Assembly: GCA_037127255.1 (NCBI GenBank)
Contig: JBANSL010000004.1
Location: 54,228,318 to 54,292,317, forward strand
DNA: 64,000 nt
DNA from: Persicaria tinctoria
Taxonomy: Eukaryota; Streptophyta; Magnoliopsida; Caryophyllales; Polygonaceae
Direction of reading: 5' to 3'
The notes beneath the pieces are model-generated. The model had not been told where the DNA came from. It saw nothing but the letters and a program-made list of their open reading frames with translations, and made no database searches. Positions 10,948 to 22,389 of this stretch are shown piece by piece. Numbering within the stretch: the first letter of the stretch is position 1; each line of letters begins with the position of its first letter. Made by a program: the position numbers and the translations under genes.

Positions 10948-13900
10948 TCAAGGTGGCATCTGCAGGGCCCATGTAGCTTGGGCCTCAAATAAGACTCCAT
11001 TCTTGTCTATCAGCTGTAATCCTCCAGAATGGATCTTGTTCACCACGAACGGTCCCATCCGCTTCTTGTTGAATTTGTTAGGAAACCAATGATCTTTTGA
11101 TTTAGAGACATAGAGCTTGTCTCCAACTTCATATTCCTTAGGCTCATCATTGGAAATCCTGCACAATCTCACATACCAAGCCAGACCTCTCCCATGTATA
11201 GATAAATCTTTAATGGAAATAGGAGAAGAAAGATCCATACCTTGGCTTACCTTCGTAGAGACGGAGTCGGGGACCACTGTGTTTGGTCGATCTCGACTAG
11301 GGCTAGTCGATCTCGACAAGACTGCAGGTTCTGGTGGTGGTCTGGTCGAAGATTCGGAAGTCGATGAAGGACAGGTCTTGTCGATCTCGACAAGCCTGGT
11401 CGAGCTCGAGTAGGATTCTGCTCCTGGTGTCTACAACGTCGAGGGAGGTGCCGTCGAGGAAGATGTGGGCTTGTCGATCTCAACAAGGCTACTCGATCTC
11501 GAGTAGCCTTCTCCTCCTGGTTGCTTCGTCATCGAGGAAGAATGATCCGGGCTCCCCGATTGGTGGTCGACCTCGACAAGCGTGGTCGAGATCGACGAGG
11601 CTGGTCCTGGCTCTGGTTGTCTCAGCGTCGAAGAAGGCCGAGTAGGGTACTGGTGGTCGACCTCGACAAGTCTACTCGAGGTCGAGTAGGGTGGCTCCTC
11701 TGGTTTGCTGCTCGACGACGTTGGTGCTAGTGGAGGCTCCTTGGTCTGGTCGAGATCGACTAGGGCTCTACTCGATGTCGAGGAGCCTTGGTCGATCTTG
11801 ACACCATACTTAGTCCCTGTCAAGGCATCCGAAAAATAATGAATCCACAATGACTTACCTTGGTCCGTGTCGATTGGATTCTCTGTGTTCTCCTTGAGGA
11901 TTTCCATGATCTCCTCCACCTGGGCTTCCATGTCCCTCTTTTCCAGCTCCTCAGGGGTCATACTTCTGACCTTGGGTTCCCCGCAGGTGATATAGCCAGC
12001 TGAGATAGATTTGACCTCTTCCATTGGACCTGTATGCCTTTCAGTTTTATTAAAGGAATACTCAATTACCTCATCGCTGATGTTGAAGGTGAGCACTCCT
12101 TTCCTTACGCTTATGTTGGCATCCACATTCGCCAAGAATGGTCTTCCTAAAATAATTGGACAAGCAGGATCTTCTTGCATATCAACTATTAAGAAATCAG
12201 CAGGGACGAAGAATTTACCTACTTGTACTGGGACATTTTCCACCATGCCTGTGGGGATGACCACCGTGTTGTTGGCCATGTAAAGTGTAGCATCCACAGG
12301 CTCCAAGGCACCTATCTTAATCTTGGACCAAATTGTTAAAGGCATTATACTCACACTAGCTCCAAGATCACATAGGGCATTAATTTTGTATGGACCAAAT
12401 CCAATGGTTATAGCAAACTTACCTGGATCCGGCCTCTTCTCCAATATGTCCAGATGGCTGCACTCCTCTGTGATTTCAGCCATCGATCGCTTTTTGCTCA
12501 GAATCTCCTTCATGAACTTGACATAAGATGGCATTTCATTGAGAGCTTCTGTGAAGGGGATGGTGACGTTGAGCTTCTGAAGCATCTTGATGAAGCGCTG
12601 AAACTTTTTCTCCGTCGAGTCCTTTAGAGATTTTGTGGGGAAAGGCAGCTTCTTTTTCTGATTCGGAGCCAGAGCAGACGTCGGAGGCGCTGCAGACTTC
12701 TCTATGTCGACCAGGGGCTCCTCGACATCGACAAGGCCTTTGTCGACATCGACCAGATTGGGCCCAGTCGAGTTGCTGTGTGGTGCAGACGAGGATTCTT
12801 GCAGGTTCTCCTCGAGGTCGACGAAGGTCTTGTCGAGATCGACCACGGCTTTGTCGAGATCGACTTGCTGTTCCTCGTCGTCTTGCTGCTTTCCGACCTC
12901 TGGCTCTTGTAGTTGATGGCCACTTCTGAGTTTTATAGCAGCGATGTGTCCAGTCTTTCCCTTAGGATTTGGTTCTGAAGATCCTGGAAGTGTCCCTGAG
13001 TGTCTGGGGATTCCTGCTGCTAGCTGACCAATCTGTGTATCAACTGATTTCCGCCAGATATCAATTTCCCCAAGCCTAGAGTTGACACCTTGCATCTGAA
13101 TATAGACGGAGTTGAAAGATTGCCTAGTTTCTGAGTGGTTTCTCCGTATTTCTTCCAGGACTGTCTGTATATCATCCTTTTTCTGCTCCCTTTCCGGATG
13201 TCCTGGAGCTCTGTAGGGCGGGGGATTCCTAGGGACACCTTGGTTCCATTGTGGTTGCTGAAACCTTTGGTCCCCCATGTAGCGACTGGGACCCCCTGCG
13301 TAAGCTGCATCCTCATGGTGTTCTGCCTGCCTGACTTGCTCTGTGTGTGGGCACTCAGGAGTGGTGTGCCTTTGCGATCCGCATTCTATGCAAGGCTGGT
13401 TGACAGAGAGATACTTTACTTGCTTGATGAGCTTCTTATTCTGGTCTCTGTAGTATTGCTCCCTAACGTCAGGATCAATCTCCTTAGGTGGCTCATATAG
13501 GGGCATGGATGGTGCTGGCCTGGCGTATGGGTTCTCTTCATAGGTTGCAGTAGACCCATACTTGTTGTCGTAGTTGGTGAGCTTCTCTAGCACACCCCAT
13601 GCGTCACTTGGCGGCATTGTCAGATACTCATAGCGAGTATAGTGGTTGATCCTGTCCTTTGTGACTTGATCCAGAGAGTTGAAGAAGATCTCCTGAATGA
13701 CATAGGGTGGCTGTCCATGAGTAGGGCAAGATCGCAGAAGTTCCTTGTAGCGCTCTCATGCCTTTGCCAGCGGCTCCCCTTGCTTCTGTTTGAAGGCGGT
13801 GATTCTCTGGCGGAGATGTGCTGTTTTGGCAGGTGGGAAGAATTTGTTCAGAAACTCTTGCTCTACTTGGGCCCAGGTTGTGAGTGATCTTGCTTTCAGC

Positions 13901-14406
13901 CCTTCCAGCCATTTCAGTGCAGGCCCAGCGAGAGAACAGCGAAAAGATTTCATCTTGACATATTCCAGGGTTGTACCTTCAGCAATAGTACGGCACATGT
14001 CAGAAAAGTTTGTAATATGCTCAAGAGGACACTCATTAAATCTACCATAGAAGGCATTATTTTTCAGCTCTATAAGAAATTGAGTGCGAATTTCAAAAGA
14101 GTTTTCAGGGATTAGAATCGCCGATTCAGGCACGACGAGAGTTGGATGCATGTAGTCCTCTGTCGTGGTTGGATATTGGGCAAGCTCAGCCTATGCTTGT
14201 TCCCTTGCTGCTCTCTCAGCGGTGATAGCAGCATCTTTAGCGGCGATAGCAGCATCCTTTGCGGCCAATTCCCTAGTAAGCCTATCGACCAGCTGTTCCT
14301 GTGTCTCAGCGGCCGCCATGATCCTTTTGAGTTTGGAGTGGATGTGTAAGTAGCGTTCTGGTTCGTCTAAGCTGTCAAACTCAGGTGTTTGACCAGAACG
14401 ACGCAT
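10948..14406 (-). pseudogene. gag-protease fused to integrase tail, three nonsense codons
   Basis: One continuous minus-strand frame of 1153 codons runs from ATG at 14406 to a stop at 10948. The N-terminus has an AAKDAAIAAKDAA repeat. The capsid region shows FEIRTQFLIEL, GPALKWLEGL and TTWAQVEQEFLNKFF. A zinc knuckle follows (CIECGSQRHTTPEC, CX2CX4HX4C). The aspartic protease has the active-site LCDLGASVSIMP and an ILGRPFLA block. After low-complexity SRSS/VDLDK tracts comes a C-terminal segment with YEVGDKLYVSKS and MGPFVV, like the end of an Athila-type integrase. The central RT-RNase H-IN core is missing. Stops interrupt the frame at 14191-14193 (TAG), 13756-13758 (TGA, where the family has Trp) and 11431-11433 (TAG), with no frameshift. 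All three are explicable by C-to-T or G-to-A transitions. Confidence 0.85.
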
Positions 14407-14468
14407 ACACCTGAAAAGTAAATCAAAGAAACAGTGAGAACTGACTACCTAAAGCGCGAATGATTGCT

Positions 14469-14486
14469 TCCCCGGCAACGGCGCCA
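14469..14486 (-). other. Primer-binding site
   Basis: Three bases inside the 5' LTR the minus strand reads TGGCGCCGTTGCCGGGGA, complementary to the 3' end of a plant tRNA (tRNA-Asp in Athila-type elements). It fixes the element's orientation and the 5' LTR border. Confidence 0.85.
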
Positions 14487-14489
14487 ATT

Positions 14490-16723
14490 TGTTGTAGGAG
14501 GAGGATGGTCAAGTATGAAATAAATATGAAATAAAGATCAGACTGACTTCCCTGTCTCAGCAAATAAATACAAGACTTCATCCCGTTGTAGTAAGAGAAT
14601 AGTCAGGATCGAATCCACGAGGAAGCACATCAGCAGTTCTCAAGTAGCTGTAAATTCTCACAGACAAAGCAGCAGAAACACAGAAACACAGAAAGGAAAG
14701 AAACAAATAAACCCGACAAGGGCAACTAAAACAAAAGCAAAGAACAAAGCAAGAAACGAAAAGCAAAGCAAAGGCGTACTCGATCTCGACAACAGCTCCT
14801 CGAGATCGACAAGACAGTGAACAACAGAAAGTGAAAATCGACATGAGACAGAAGAAAACCAACTCGACCTAGACCAAGTCCTACTCGATCTCGACCACAG
14901 CTTCCTCGAGATCGACAAAGCACTACTCTAGGTCGACTAAAAACAGAAAATATAAAATTGCAGATTTTCGACAGAACTCAGAAATTCGACAGAAATAAAC
15001 TTCAATGTATTAAAAGACTTCCAAAGCCAGGGTTTCAACACCACAACGATAACCATGCAAAGTAACACATAAAGGCACAAAAGATCATGCTTTCCATCAA
15101 ATAACTTTCGTCATTAACAAATAGGCATATAGAGACTTTCGCATAAACCCTAATTGTTACTAACCCTTTTCACATAATTAATCCAAGTTGCATTAAGATC
15201 ACTTTCGCTTCAATAATACAAACAAGGATCACCTTCAACTCTCGCAAAAGAATCATGCTCATAGGGATAGAAGATGAATTGCACAAAAGATCTGACCTTT
15301 ATCGTATCGCCTCACATGGCCACCGTCGGGCTCACCCCAGCCCCAGAAGTGGGTGGACTACTCATGCCTCATCGCAATAACAGACATTGATGTATAAAAA
15401 GAAACTTGCATTAACTATATTCAAAAGCCTTTACAATCCTGGCAATCAACTTTCGCAGAAAGCCAAAACCCTAAAAACCTTAGAACTCCTAAACTTCTCT
15501 GTGTAACTAACTAATTGTCTCTGAAATTGAATTGGAATATGGAATTGAATAAAACTGAGCCCCATGGGCTTTATTTATAGCCTTCATTCCCTGGCTATTA
15601 TAGGAAAGAAGATATCTATTTCTATCTAAAATTATATCTAAAACTTGAAAGGATAAATAAATTGTTTTATGGAAATAAATCTAAAAGGGAAAGATAAAAC
15701 TAAATAAGGTAGGTCTTCATGATGTGATAGATCTTGTCTCCTTGGATAGAACTTGATGGAATCGGATAGAATCTTCCGCCTTCGGCCCCAAGGAATCCCA
15801 ATTCTAGTCGGACAGGTCTCGTCGAGAAGTTTCTGGAAACTGGTCTACTCGAGATCGACCACGGCTCGTCGACCTCGACAAGGATGGTTCGTGAACTGGA
15901 CCTCCCGGCTAGATCTGCTCGATGTGCTCGGACTTGGCTCACTGGGCTCGTCGACCTCGAGTAGCTCTTGTCGATATCGAGTAGGACTGGTCATCGACTC
16001 GGTCTCCTCGGGTGGCTCTACTCGATAAGGCTCGGACAAGGCTCCTGGGCGTCGTCGACCTCGACAAGGATCATCGAGATCGAGTAGAGTTCTTCGTCGG
16101 CTTGGTGCGTCCCGCTGGCAGCGGGTTTTTCTGCGGCAGCGAGTGGTCCGCTGCAGCGAGTCGAGTCACTGGCAGCGATTTTCGTCTGGTCGTCCTCGGC
16201 TCCGTCCTCGGCAAAGACTCGGACTGGCACGGTGGGTCTTGTCGATCTCGACTAGGGCTTGTCGAGATCGAGTAGAGTTGCTCGGCGTCCTCGTCCTTGT
16301 CGACTCCGGGTGTGGCGTCTGGGCTTCGTCGATCTCGACTAGGGCTTGTCGAGATCGAGTAGACTTCCGGAGCTCGGGTTGGTCTGGCTCTCGATCAGGC
16401 TCTGTCGACAAGGCGGTGCTCGGACATGCTCGTCTAGGTCGAGTAAGGCCTACTCGAGATCGAGTAGCCTTGACTCTTAGACTGGTTCCGCTGCTTTGAC
16501 CTTGGACTTCTGTAGTGGTTTTCCGAGCTTTTCCGACCTTCTGTAGAATTGCTGTAAAATGCCTCGATTTCTGCGAATTAAACAGAAACTGGTGTAGATT
16601 CCATAATTTGGCAAATAAACATAAACTACATAGGTTCTGTACTGTTCTAACCCAAATGAATGCAATGTATACAGAAATCGATATAAAAGTTACTGTAAAA
16701 CATGGCAGATTCAGCTCACAACA
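14490..16723 (-). repeat. 5' LTR (right copy)
   Basis: 2234 bases, bounded by TGTTGTAGG at 14490 and CTCACAACA at 16723 on the plus strand, which gives a TGTTGT...ACAACA terminal pair. It has a TATA box at 15569-15579 (minus) and the same TCGANNTCGA-rich block as the other LTR at about 15845-16470. This is the promoter-bearing copy for the internal region. Confidence 0.92.
15569..15579 (-). promoter_or_regulatory. LTR TATA box (5' LTR)
   Basis: The minus strand reads TATAAATAAAG, the likely promoter for the gag transcript. Its context matches the box at 8301-8311. Confidence 0.6.
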
Positions 16724-16728
16724 GGACT
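16724..16728. repeat. Target-site duplication GGACT (right)
   Basis: An exact match to 7215-7219. Confidence 0.9.
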
Positions 16729-16827
16729 TCAGTCGCACCATCAGAGTGATGATATATATCTCTGAAACTAGCAAATCGATAGTGAAAATTAAACAATTGT
16801 ACTGCAACTCTATCAAACAGGTCTATG

Positions 16828-17161
16828 AAAAAATAATTTTAAACTTACAACTAATACTATAAAATTATATAAAAAAAATTAATTAAAAAATTGATATTTT
16901 ATAGAGTTTTTAGTTTCATAAAAAATATGTCAAACAACACTTATTTTTAAAATAGATGGAGTATAATTTGAATGAAAATCTATGGATATGATAAAGTTTA
17001 TGCTTTATGATAAATTAAATAAGTTTAAAAATTTGATGAAAAAAAATTAGGTAGGTTGGACTTCAGTCGCACCATCAGAGTTATAATATATATCTCTGAA
17101 ACTAGCAAATCGATAGTGAAAATTAAACAATTGTACTGCAACTCTATCAAACAGGTCTATG
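16828..17161 (+). repeat. Tandem duplication unit B with preserved empty site
   Basis: A 334-base direct copy of unit A (6977-7219 plus 16729-16827). It includes the right half of the Stowaway-like MITE, and at about 17050-17070 the uninterrupted AGGTAGGTTGGACTTCAG, which is the pre-insertion form of the retrotransposon target. Confidence 0.85.
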
Positions 17162-18660
17162 TGGTTCTAAAGTGGTCAGATTATTTTGTTTATCGAGGAC
17201 AACAACAACCTCCAGATTTTGGGAAGATCACCCCTACCACGTCTTTGGGCAGCTGATTATTCTGCGACCATGGAAACCCAACTTTAACCCCATTACTCGA
17301 AAACTTCACCTCTCTTGACATGTGAATTAGGCTCACTTTACTCCTTGCTGAGTATAAGAATCTAGATGCAATTCAAACAATTCTCAAATTCAATCGTTTA
17401 GGCTCTTTCATCAAAGTCAATCCTTCAATCACTGTCAACGCTCGTTATGTCAGGGTCTGTATAAATCTTGATATCTGAAAAAATGGCTATAACTCAATTC
17501 TGGTCCCTATTGGTGAAAACCAAGTGTATGCTTTTACTAACTCATTTGAGGAATTCTTTTACGACTGCGGGAATTGTGGCTCTATCGAGCATCTCTTCAA
17601 TGCAACCAATGGCCGTTGCGTACCCCAAAACCAAAAAAAAAACCCTTCGCATGCATGATGATGGCTGGTGTTAAAGAGAGGTAAAGCACCTAAACTCTCC
17701 AACCCTATATATGCCTTTAGCGATAAGGCTTATATTTCCGGCAGTGGTGTTACAATCTCATTCGGAGCCAACTCAATATCAAACCCCTACTCATACTGCG
17801 CTATTCCCCCTGTGATGGAGGTTACTATGTTCCCCAATGAGCCTACTGTTAACCCAGTCTTGTCTACTGGTTTTAATGCTTCTCGTGGGGTCGGCATAGG
17901 CACCCCATCCACTAAATAACCCCCCTTCCACCCCCTCAAGGCCTACTCAGCTCTCCTTGACCCACTACACTATCCGGAATATGAGCTGAGATCGACTCGG
18001 AAATACTACCTTGTCTCCAATTCAATATGGAGGATGATGATCTCCTGGAAGGCTGGAACCTGAGCTTGTAAGACCCGGGGTCTTAAGAGGCGCCATCCCA
18101 TACCGCCTAGCCTTCTTAGGTCCGTTGTCTTCACTTGGAGCCTGAAAATGGAGAACTCTTATGACATGGGTAGATCTTGAATCACTTATAAATCATTCCC
18201 AATATCCTTATGATATTCGATGTGGGACGAGGGTGTTATGGAGCTGGAGAAGTTCGACTACCTAGAGGATGAGACTGGAGGGATGGAAATGACTTTATGG
18301 TTGCCTTCTCTGACCGTCCTTCCACTCCCTGCACTCCAACTCCATCGTCATCAAATTATTCTCTACCATGGATAAGCCACCCAAAGAACCTTCCAACTTA
18401 GTGTCCTTGAAGAGGAAGTACACTGGCGGGGACGAGGATACTGCGAGCTCCAACATGAAAAGGAGCAAAACACTCAACTATATCATGACATCCTTGATTT
18501 CTCCGAGAATTTTGCTCCTTGAATCCGCACCTTCGATTCATGGTTGCCATCCTTGTGGCATTTTGCCGTACCTATTAACAAATCCCCCATATTATGTATA
18601 TCCAATCAACCTGAATTCTTGGAGAAATCAGTTAGTCCTTTGGCATCCTACTGTCTAGTG
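17162..18660 (+). pseudogene. LINE ORF1 (gag-like, zinc knuckle) remnant
   Basis: The stretch about 17330-17620 reads, across one stop, WIR-like and LAEYKNLDAIQTILKFNRLG, NARYVRVCINLD and an FFYDCGNCGSIEH zinc-knuckle start, the pattern of the plant LINE ORF1 (DUF4283 plus zf-CCHC). Low-complexity sequence follows, with a KRKYTGGDEDTAS segment near 18410. Frames are interrupted throughout. Confidence 0.55.
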
Positions 18661-19449
18661 TCATTTTTTCTATCTCAATCTCTCTATTACTAGTGTCTAT
18701 ACTTGGGGGACAATGCCTTTGTATGATATTATCAACTCTATAAAAAAGCCCCTTGGGGCCTTTCTATCTATTTGGTTCACCCATTTATACAAGTTTTCTA
18801 ATATAATTAACCTAAACTTATACTATCATACAAAGAAATCACTTTCTAACATTACCCCTTCAAAAATCATATTAAAAGTTATTATGATTTATATCACTTA
18901 CTTCAAATCCTACTGTAAGGTGAAATTGTTGTGCAATATTACTACTAGTCTACACCTAATATCATAATTATGTTGAAGAATAGTAAGATCTACGTCACCT
19001 ACTCAACTTACGACTTAAACACAATACTCCCAATTTTCTACCGCTACAAGTCTAACCCATTTGGGGGCTTCCTCTCCCCTTGGATTTTTGTGATGTGATC
19101 CTTTCTCTGCAGGAACTACCAACCCCAATGCACCAAGTCAACTACATACAACCTAAACGCGCCTTTCCTTCCACTGGAAGAAACGGTCAGCACCTCTTCA
19201 CCATATGAAAATGACAAAAAAAAAAGCAACTTGCGTCACCCAATCTCAGTGCTCGGTTGAGCTGCAATATACTAGCTAGAAAACGATACCTATAGCTTAC
19301 ATCAAATATTTTGGTGCTACTTGCTTTATAGACATACTCTTTCTCTACAATTATAATCTATTTCTATTTAACATGTTCCACTACTTGTTATTTGGTTCCT
19401 TGCTTTCTTACCCATTTGACACAACTCAACCATCCTATACCCTCGATCT

Positions 19450-21770
19450 TGTTTATGCTCTACGAAGACTAGCTTTTGGAATGTTAGGGGTTTAGCAAAG
19501 AAAAACATATGGACTCACATCAATGCTACATGTAAAACGGAAGACATACCCATCCTAGCACTAGCTGAAACAAAACTAAACAGATCCGAAAAAGAAATTT
19601 TGGAGGAAAGCGAGATTTGATAACATCCCTTTATGCCCTTCTCAAGGATTTGTTGGTGGTCTTTGTCTCCTTTGAAAATCTTCACACCCAAATAACTATT
19701 TCCTCAAAATAATCCATGTAAAACATGGAATTATACACATTAAGTATAGTAATGATTTGCTACAAATAGATTCACCGTTCTATTTGTATATGCACCACCC
19801 ATTCACATGATAAAGACAGTATGCGATCAGATTAATAAAATCGTGATTGACTCTAGGACCTTCGGGCAAAATATTAACATGCATAAATTTGTCTTCCAAA
19901 CAAATGTTGGCATTAGTCCTAGCATAATTAAAAAATCCGAAACCAAATCGGAATACCAATCACAATAAATCTAGACAAGTACATGTACATGAGATGTCCA
20001 GTCATCAATAGTAAGGTAACTAAAAATACCTTCATTGACTTAATCGCCTCAACTATCCAAATGGAATGTAGACTCTCTTTCGCATGAAGGGAGATATGAT
20101 ATACCCTAATTAAAACAAACTTGGTGGTCAAACCTTTACATATTATGCAATACTTCATGATACCAACATCGGTTCATAAAGAACTGGACATAATCAGTAA
20201 AGACTTCCTCTGGAACTAGGGATCAAGACACAAACCGCTTATTAGCTGGTACAAAGCATGTAAATCACATCAGAATGGCAGATTAGAAGTGCATAACTCC
20301 GAAGACAGGAACATGGCTTTACAATTGAAACTTTTTTGAAAAATCATAGCTGAACCGACCAATCCTTGTGTCAAAACCATTATCCAAAAGTACCTAAAAC
20401 AACAACACCTATTGAAATATACTCACAAAGGAAGTGCATCATGACATTGGACTAAACTCACAAACCTATTAAGCACCTTCAAAGAGGGTCTTAGATGGGT
20501 CTATTGGTAACGAGGAAGTGATTAACTTTTGGAATGATATTGGGATCGACGATGCGCCTTTAGCTCACTCTGGTATAAACAATGCCTTGATTGATACAAA
20601 CTTAAAGGTAAACACCTTCATCAACCAGAATAAAACCTGGAATACGATCAAACTATATACTCAAGTCAGCAACCTCTTGGATGACAACACAATTCACGCA
20701 ATACTGCACACACCAGTCACATATAACATTACACAAGACAGACTATATTGATGTTGGATCAAGAATGGTTCGTTTACGACTAAATTTGCTATCGATATGA
20801 TAAATCACAAGAAATAGCACAAGTGCACAACCGCTCAGATTTCCATTGGATCTGGGACCTAGAAACCGTCCCCACATCAGTCACACTTACTAGTAGAGGA
20901 ATTGGTATTCATACCGATTACCATCTTTGCGATCAACGTTTTGAGGATGCTAAACATCTTTTATTGGATTGCTCAATTACATGTACAACCCTTCAATTAC
21001 AGAAAACTTACTAAGTACGAACAACCTACCACAAATTTCATAGACGTCATAAACACAATAAAAGAGGATCTTGGTACCCATAAATTCACATCCCTTAACC
21101 ACCTGGTGGTGTAACTAGCACTTTTGTTACAAATCTTTATTTCACAAAAACCAAACACGATCCACGAGTAATCGCTTTATATATATAAAAGACCAAAGTG
21201 ATAACTGGAACAAAGCTAAGATACTTGACCTCGAATTCAAGTCAGATTTAAAACAATACAAATCTAAAACCAACCCTAGCGTGGACACAAAAACTAAACG
21301 GCTAACGGCGAGATGGGAAAAATGCCCCTTAAATTGGTACAAACTCAACTTCGACGGGGCACTATCACCCACAAACGAAAGTACCTACAAGTATGTCATT
21401 AGAAATCATAATGGTGACATTTTTCACATTGGTGCTGGCAAATCCCCCATACATTCTATTATTGGATCTGAGGGTTTTGCTCTTTGGAAAGGTTTAACCA
21501 AAACATCTTAATTATATATTAACTGCCCAATTGTTGAGGTTGACAATATATGTGTTATTAACACTATTAGGAAGGGTTGGATTTGCCTTTAGGCTATCAA
21601 ACTGATCATTTCTGATTCTCGTCTTGCCTTGCTAAGGTTCAATGTCGTCCAAATTAGACAAATCTATAGAGAGGTCAATCGAGTAGCCGATCGTCTAACT
21701 TTCTATGACTCGATACCTCCAAATGACTCAGAGCTTTCTGGTCTCATTCGTGCAGATGCTCTTAACTAGA
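19450..21770 (+). pseudogene. LINE ORF2 (endonuclease start, zf-RVT and RNase H) remnant
   Basis: At about 19465 the endonuclease N-terminus reads FWNVRGLAKKN and LALAETKLN. The reverse transcriptase core is not found. Near 20160-20450 a post-RT region appears (KDFLWN, GRLEVHN). A zinc-binding reverse-transcriptase segment is seen at 20823-21014 (WIWDLETVPTS, LCDQRFEDAKHLLLDCS). An RNase H domain lies at 21281-21770 (YKLNFDGALSPTNES, GSEGFALWKGL and REVNRVADRL near the end). Stops and frameshifts are frequent. Confidence 0.65.
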
Positions 21771-21838
21771 TTGGGTCTTCCAATTATTCAAATTCTTTTC
21801 GGTTAAAAAAAACACAACAACAACAACCTAAAACATCA

Positions 21839-21956
21839 CGTAGGATTAGGGGGTCAAGATCGGTGTTCTAAAAATCGCACCTAGGCGGGAGAGTACCCGT
21901 AGGATTAAGGGGTCAAGATCGGTGTTCTAAAAATCGCACCTAGGCGGCAGAGTACC
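21839..21956 (+). repeat. 59-bp tandem duplication at the MITE border
   Basis: Units 21839-21897 and 21898-21956 are nearly identical. Each contains the target duplication GGTCAAGAT and the first bases of the adjoining MITE, so the duplication happened after insertion. Confidence 0.85.
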
Positions 21957-22380
21957 TAGAAAATTTTAAGCCTATGCGGTCCTCTAGGCGGTAATTCTCT
22001 TAGGCACCGCCTATGCGCCGTATAGACCCCGCCTATGCCCGCTTAGTCTCCCCTAGGCGCCGCCTAGTCTGACGATTATTCAATTGTAGCTTTTAAGCAT
22101 ATTATTAGTCAACTTATATTTTTTTATCCCCCGATTCGGGATGTATCTACTTTTGAGTTGAACCTATTGTTTTGAATTTCATGAGATTTAGAGTCGCTAG
22201 TCGGACTAGTACTTTTGCGTTTATTTACCGCAAATTTGGGTTTATGAGTGATATTATGGATTATTATTACATTATATCAATTATTGACATGTGTTATGTG
22301 TTAAAATATAAGGACACAATCAAGTTTGTTTTGAGTCCGTCTAGGCATATGCTTAACCGCCTAGCGCCTTTTAGAACATT
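21920..22380. mobile_element. MULE-like MITE (461 bp) with 9-bp TSD
   Basis: The ends pair as CGGTGTTCTAAAAATCGC at the left and AATGTTCTAAAAGGCGC as the complement of the right, both followed by CTAGGCGG-type sequence. GGTCAAGAT flanks it on both sides (21911-21919 and 22381-22389); a 9-base duplication fits Mutator-like elements. The interior is rich in CCTAGGCGCCGCCTAG-type palindromes at 21980-22070. No coding capacity. Confidence 0.75.
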
Positions 22381-22389
22381 GGTCAAGAT

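Larger units (their letters stand above)
7220..16723 (-). mobile_element. Non-autonomous Ty3/gypsy (Athila/Tat-like) LTR retrotransposon
   Basis: A structurally complete element of 9504 bases transcribed from the minus strand. Its 2.2 kb LTRs (14490-16723 as 5' LTR, 7220-9468 as 3' LTR) begin TGTTGT and end ACAACA in the 5' copy. It has a primer-binding site at 14469-14486, a purine-rich tract at 9469-9480 and a GGACT target duplication on both sides. The internal 5.0 kb encodes only gag, an aspartic protease and what appears to be the extreme C-terminus of pol. Reverse transcriptase, RNase H and the integrase core are absent, so mobility would have needed enzymes from a partner. The LTRs differ by few substitutions, one 13-base indel near 9030 and a more divergent outer 45 bases at 7220-7265. 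Lineage is inferred from the primer-binding site and the gag/protease style. Confidence 0.92.
17162..21830 (+). mobile_element. Degenerate L1-type LINE
   Basis: Plus-strand remnants of both LINE proteins occur in the expected order, ending with an A-rich tail (GGTTAAAAAAAACACAAC at about 21800). ORF1 and ORF2 are described separately. Many stops, frameshifts and a deletion of most of the reverse transcriptase show an old, inactive copy. The 5' border is unclear and may lie within the tandem-duplicated segment upstream. Confidence 0.7.

Noticed and set aside
11117..13500. Plus-strand frames opposite gag-protease
   Set aside because: They mirror the minus-strand gag-protease frame and have no domain of their own.
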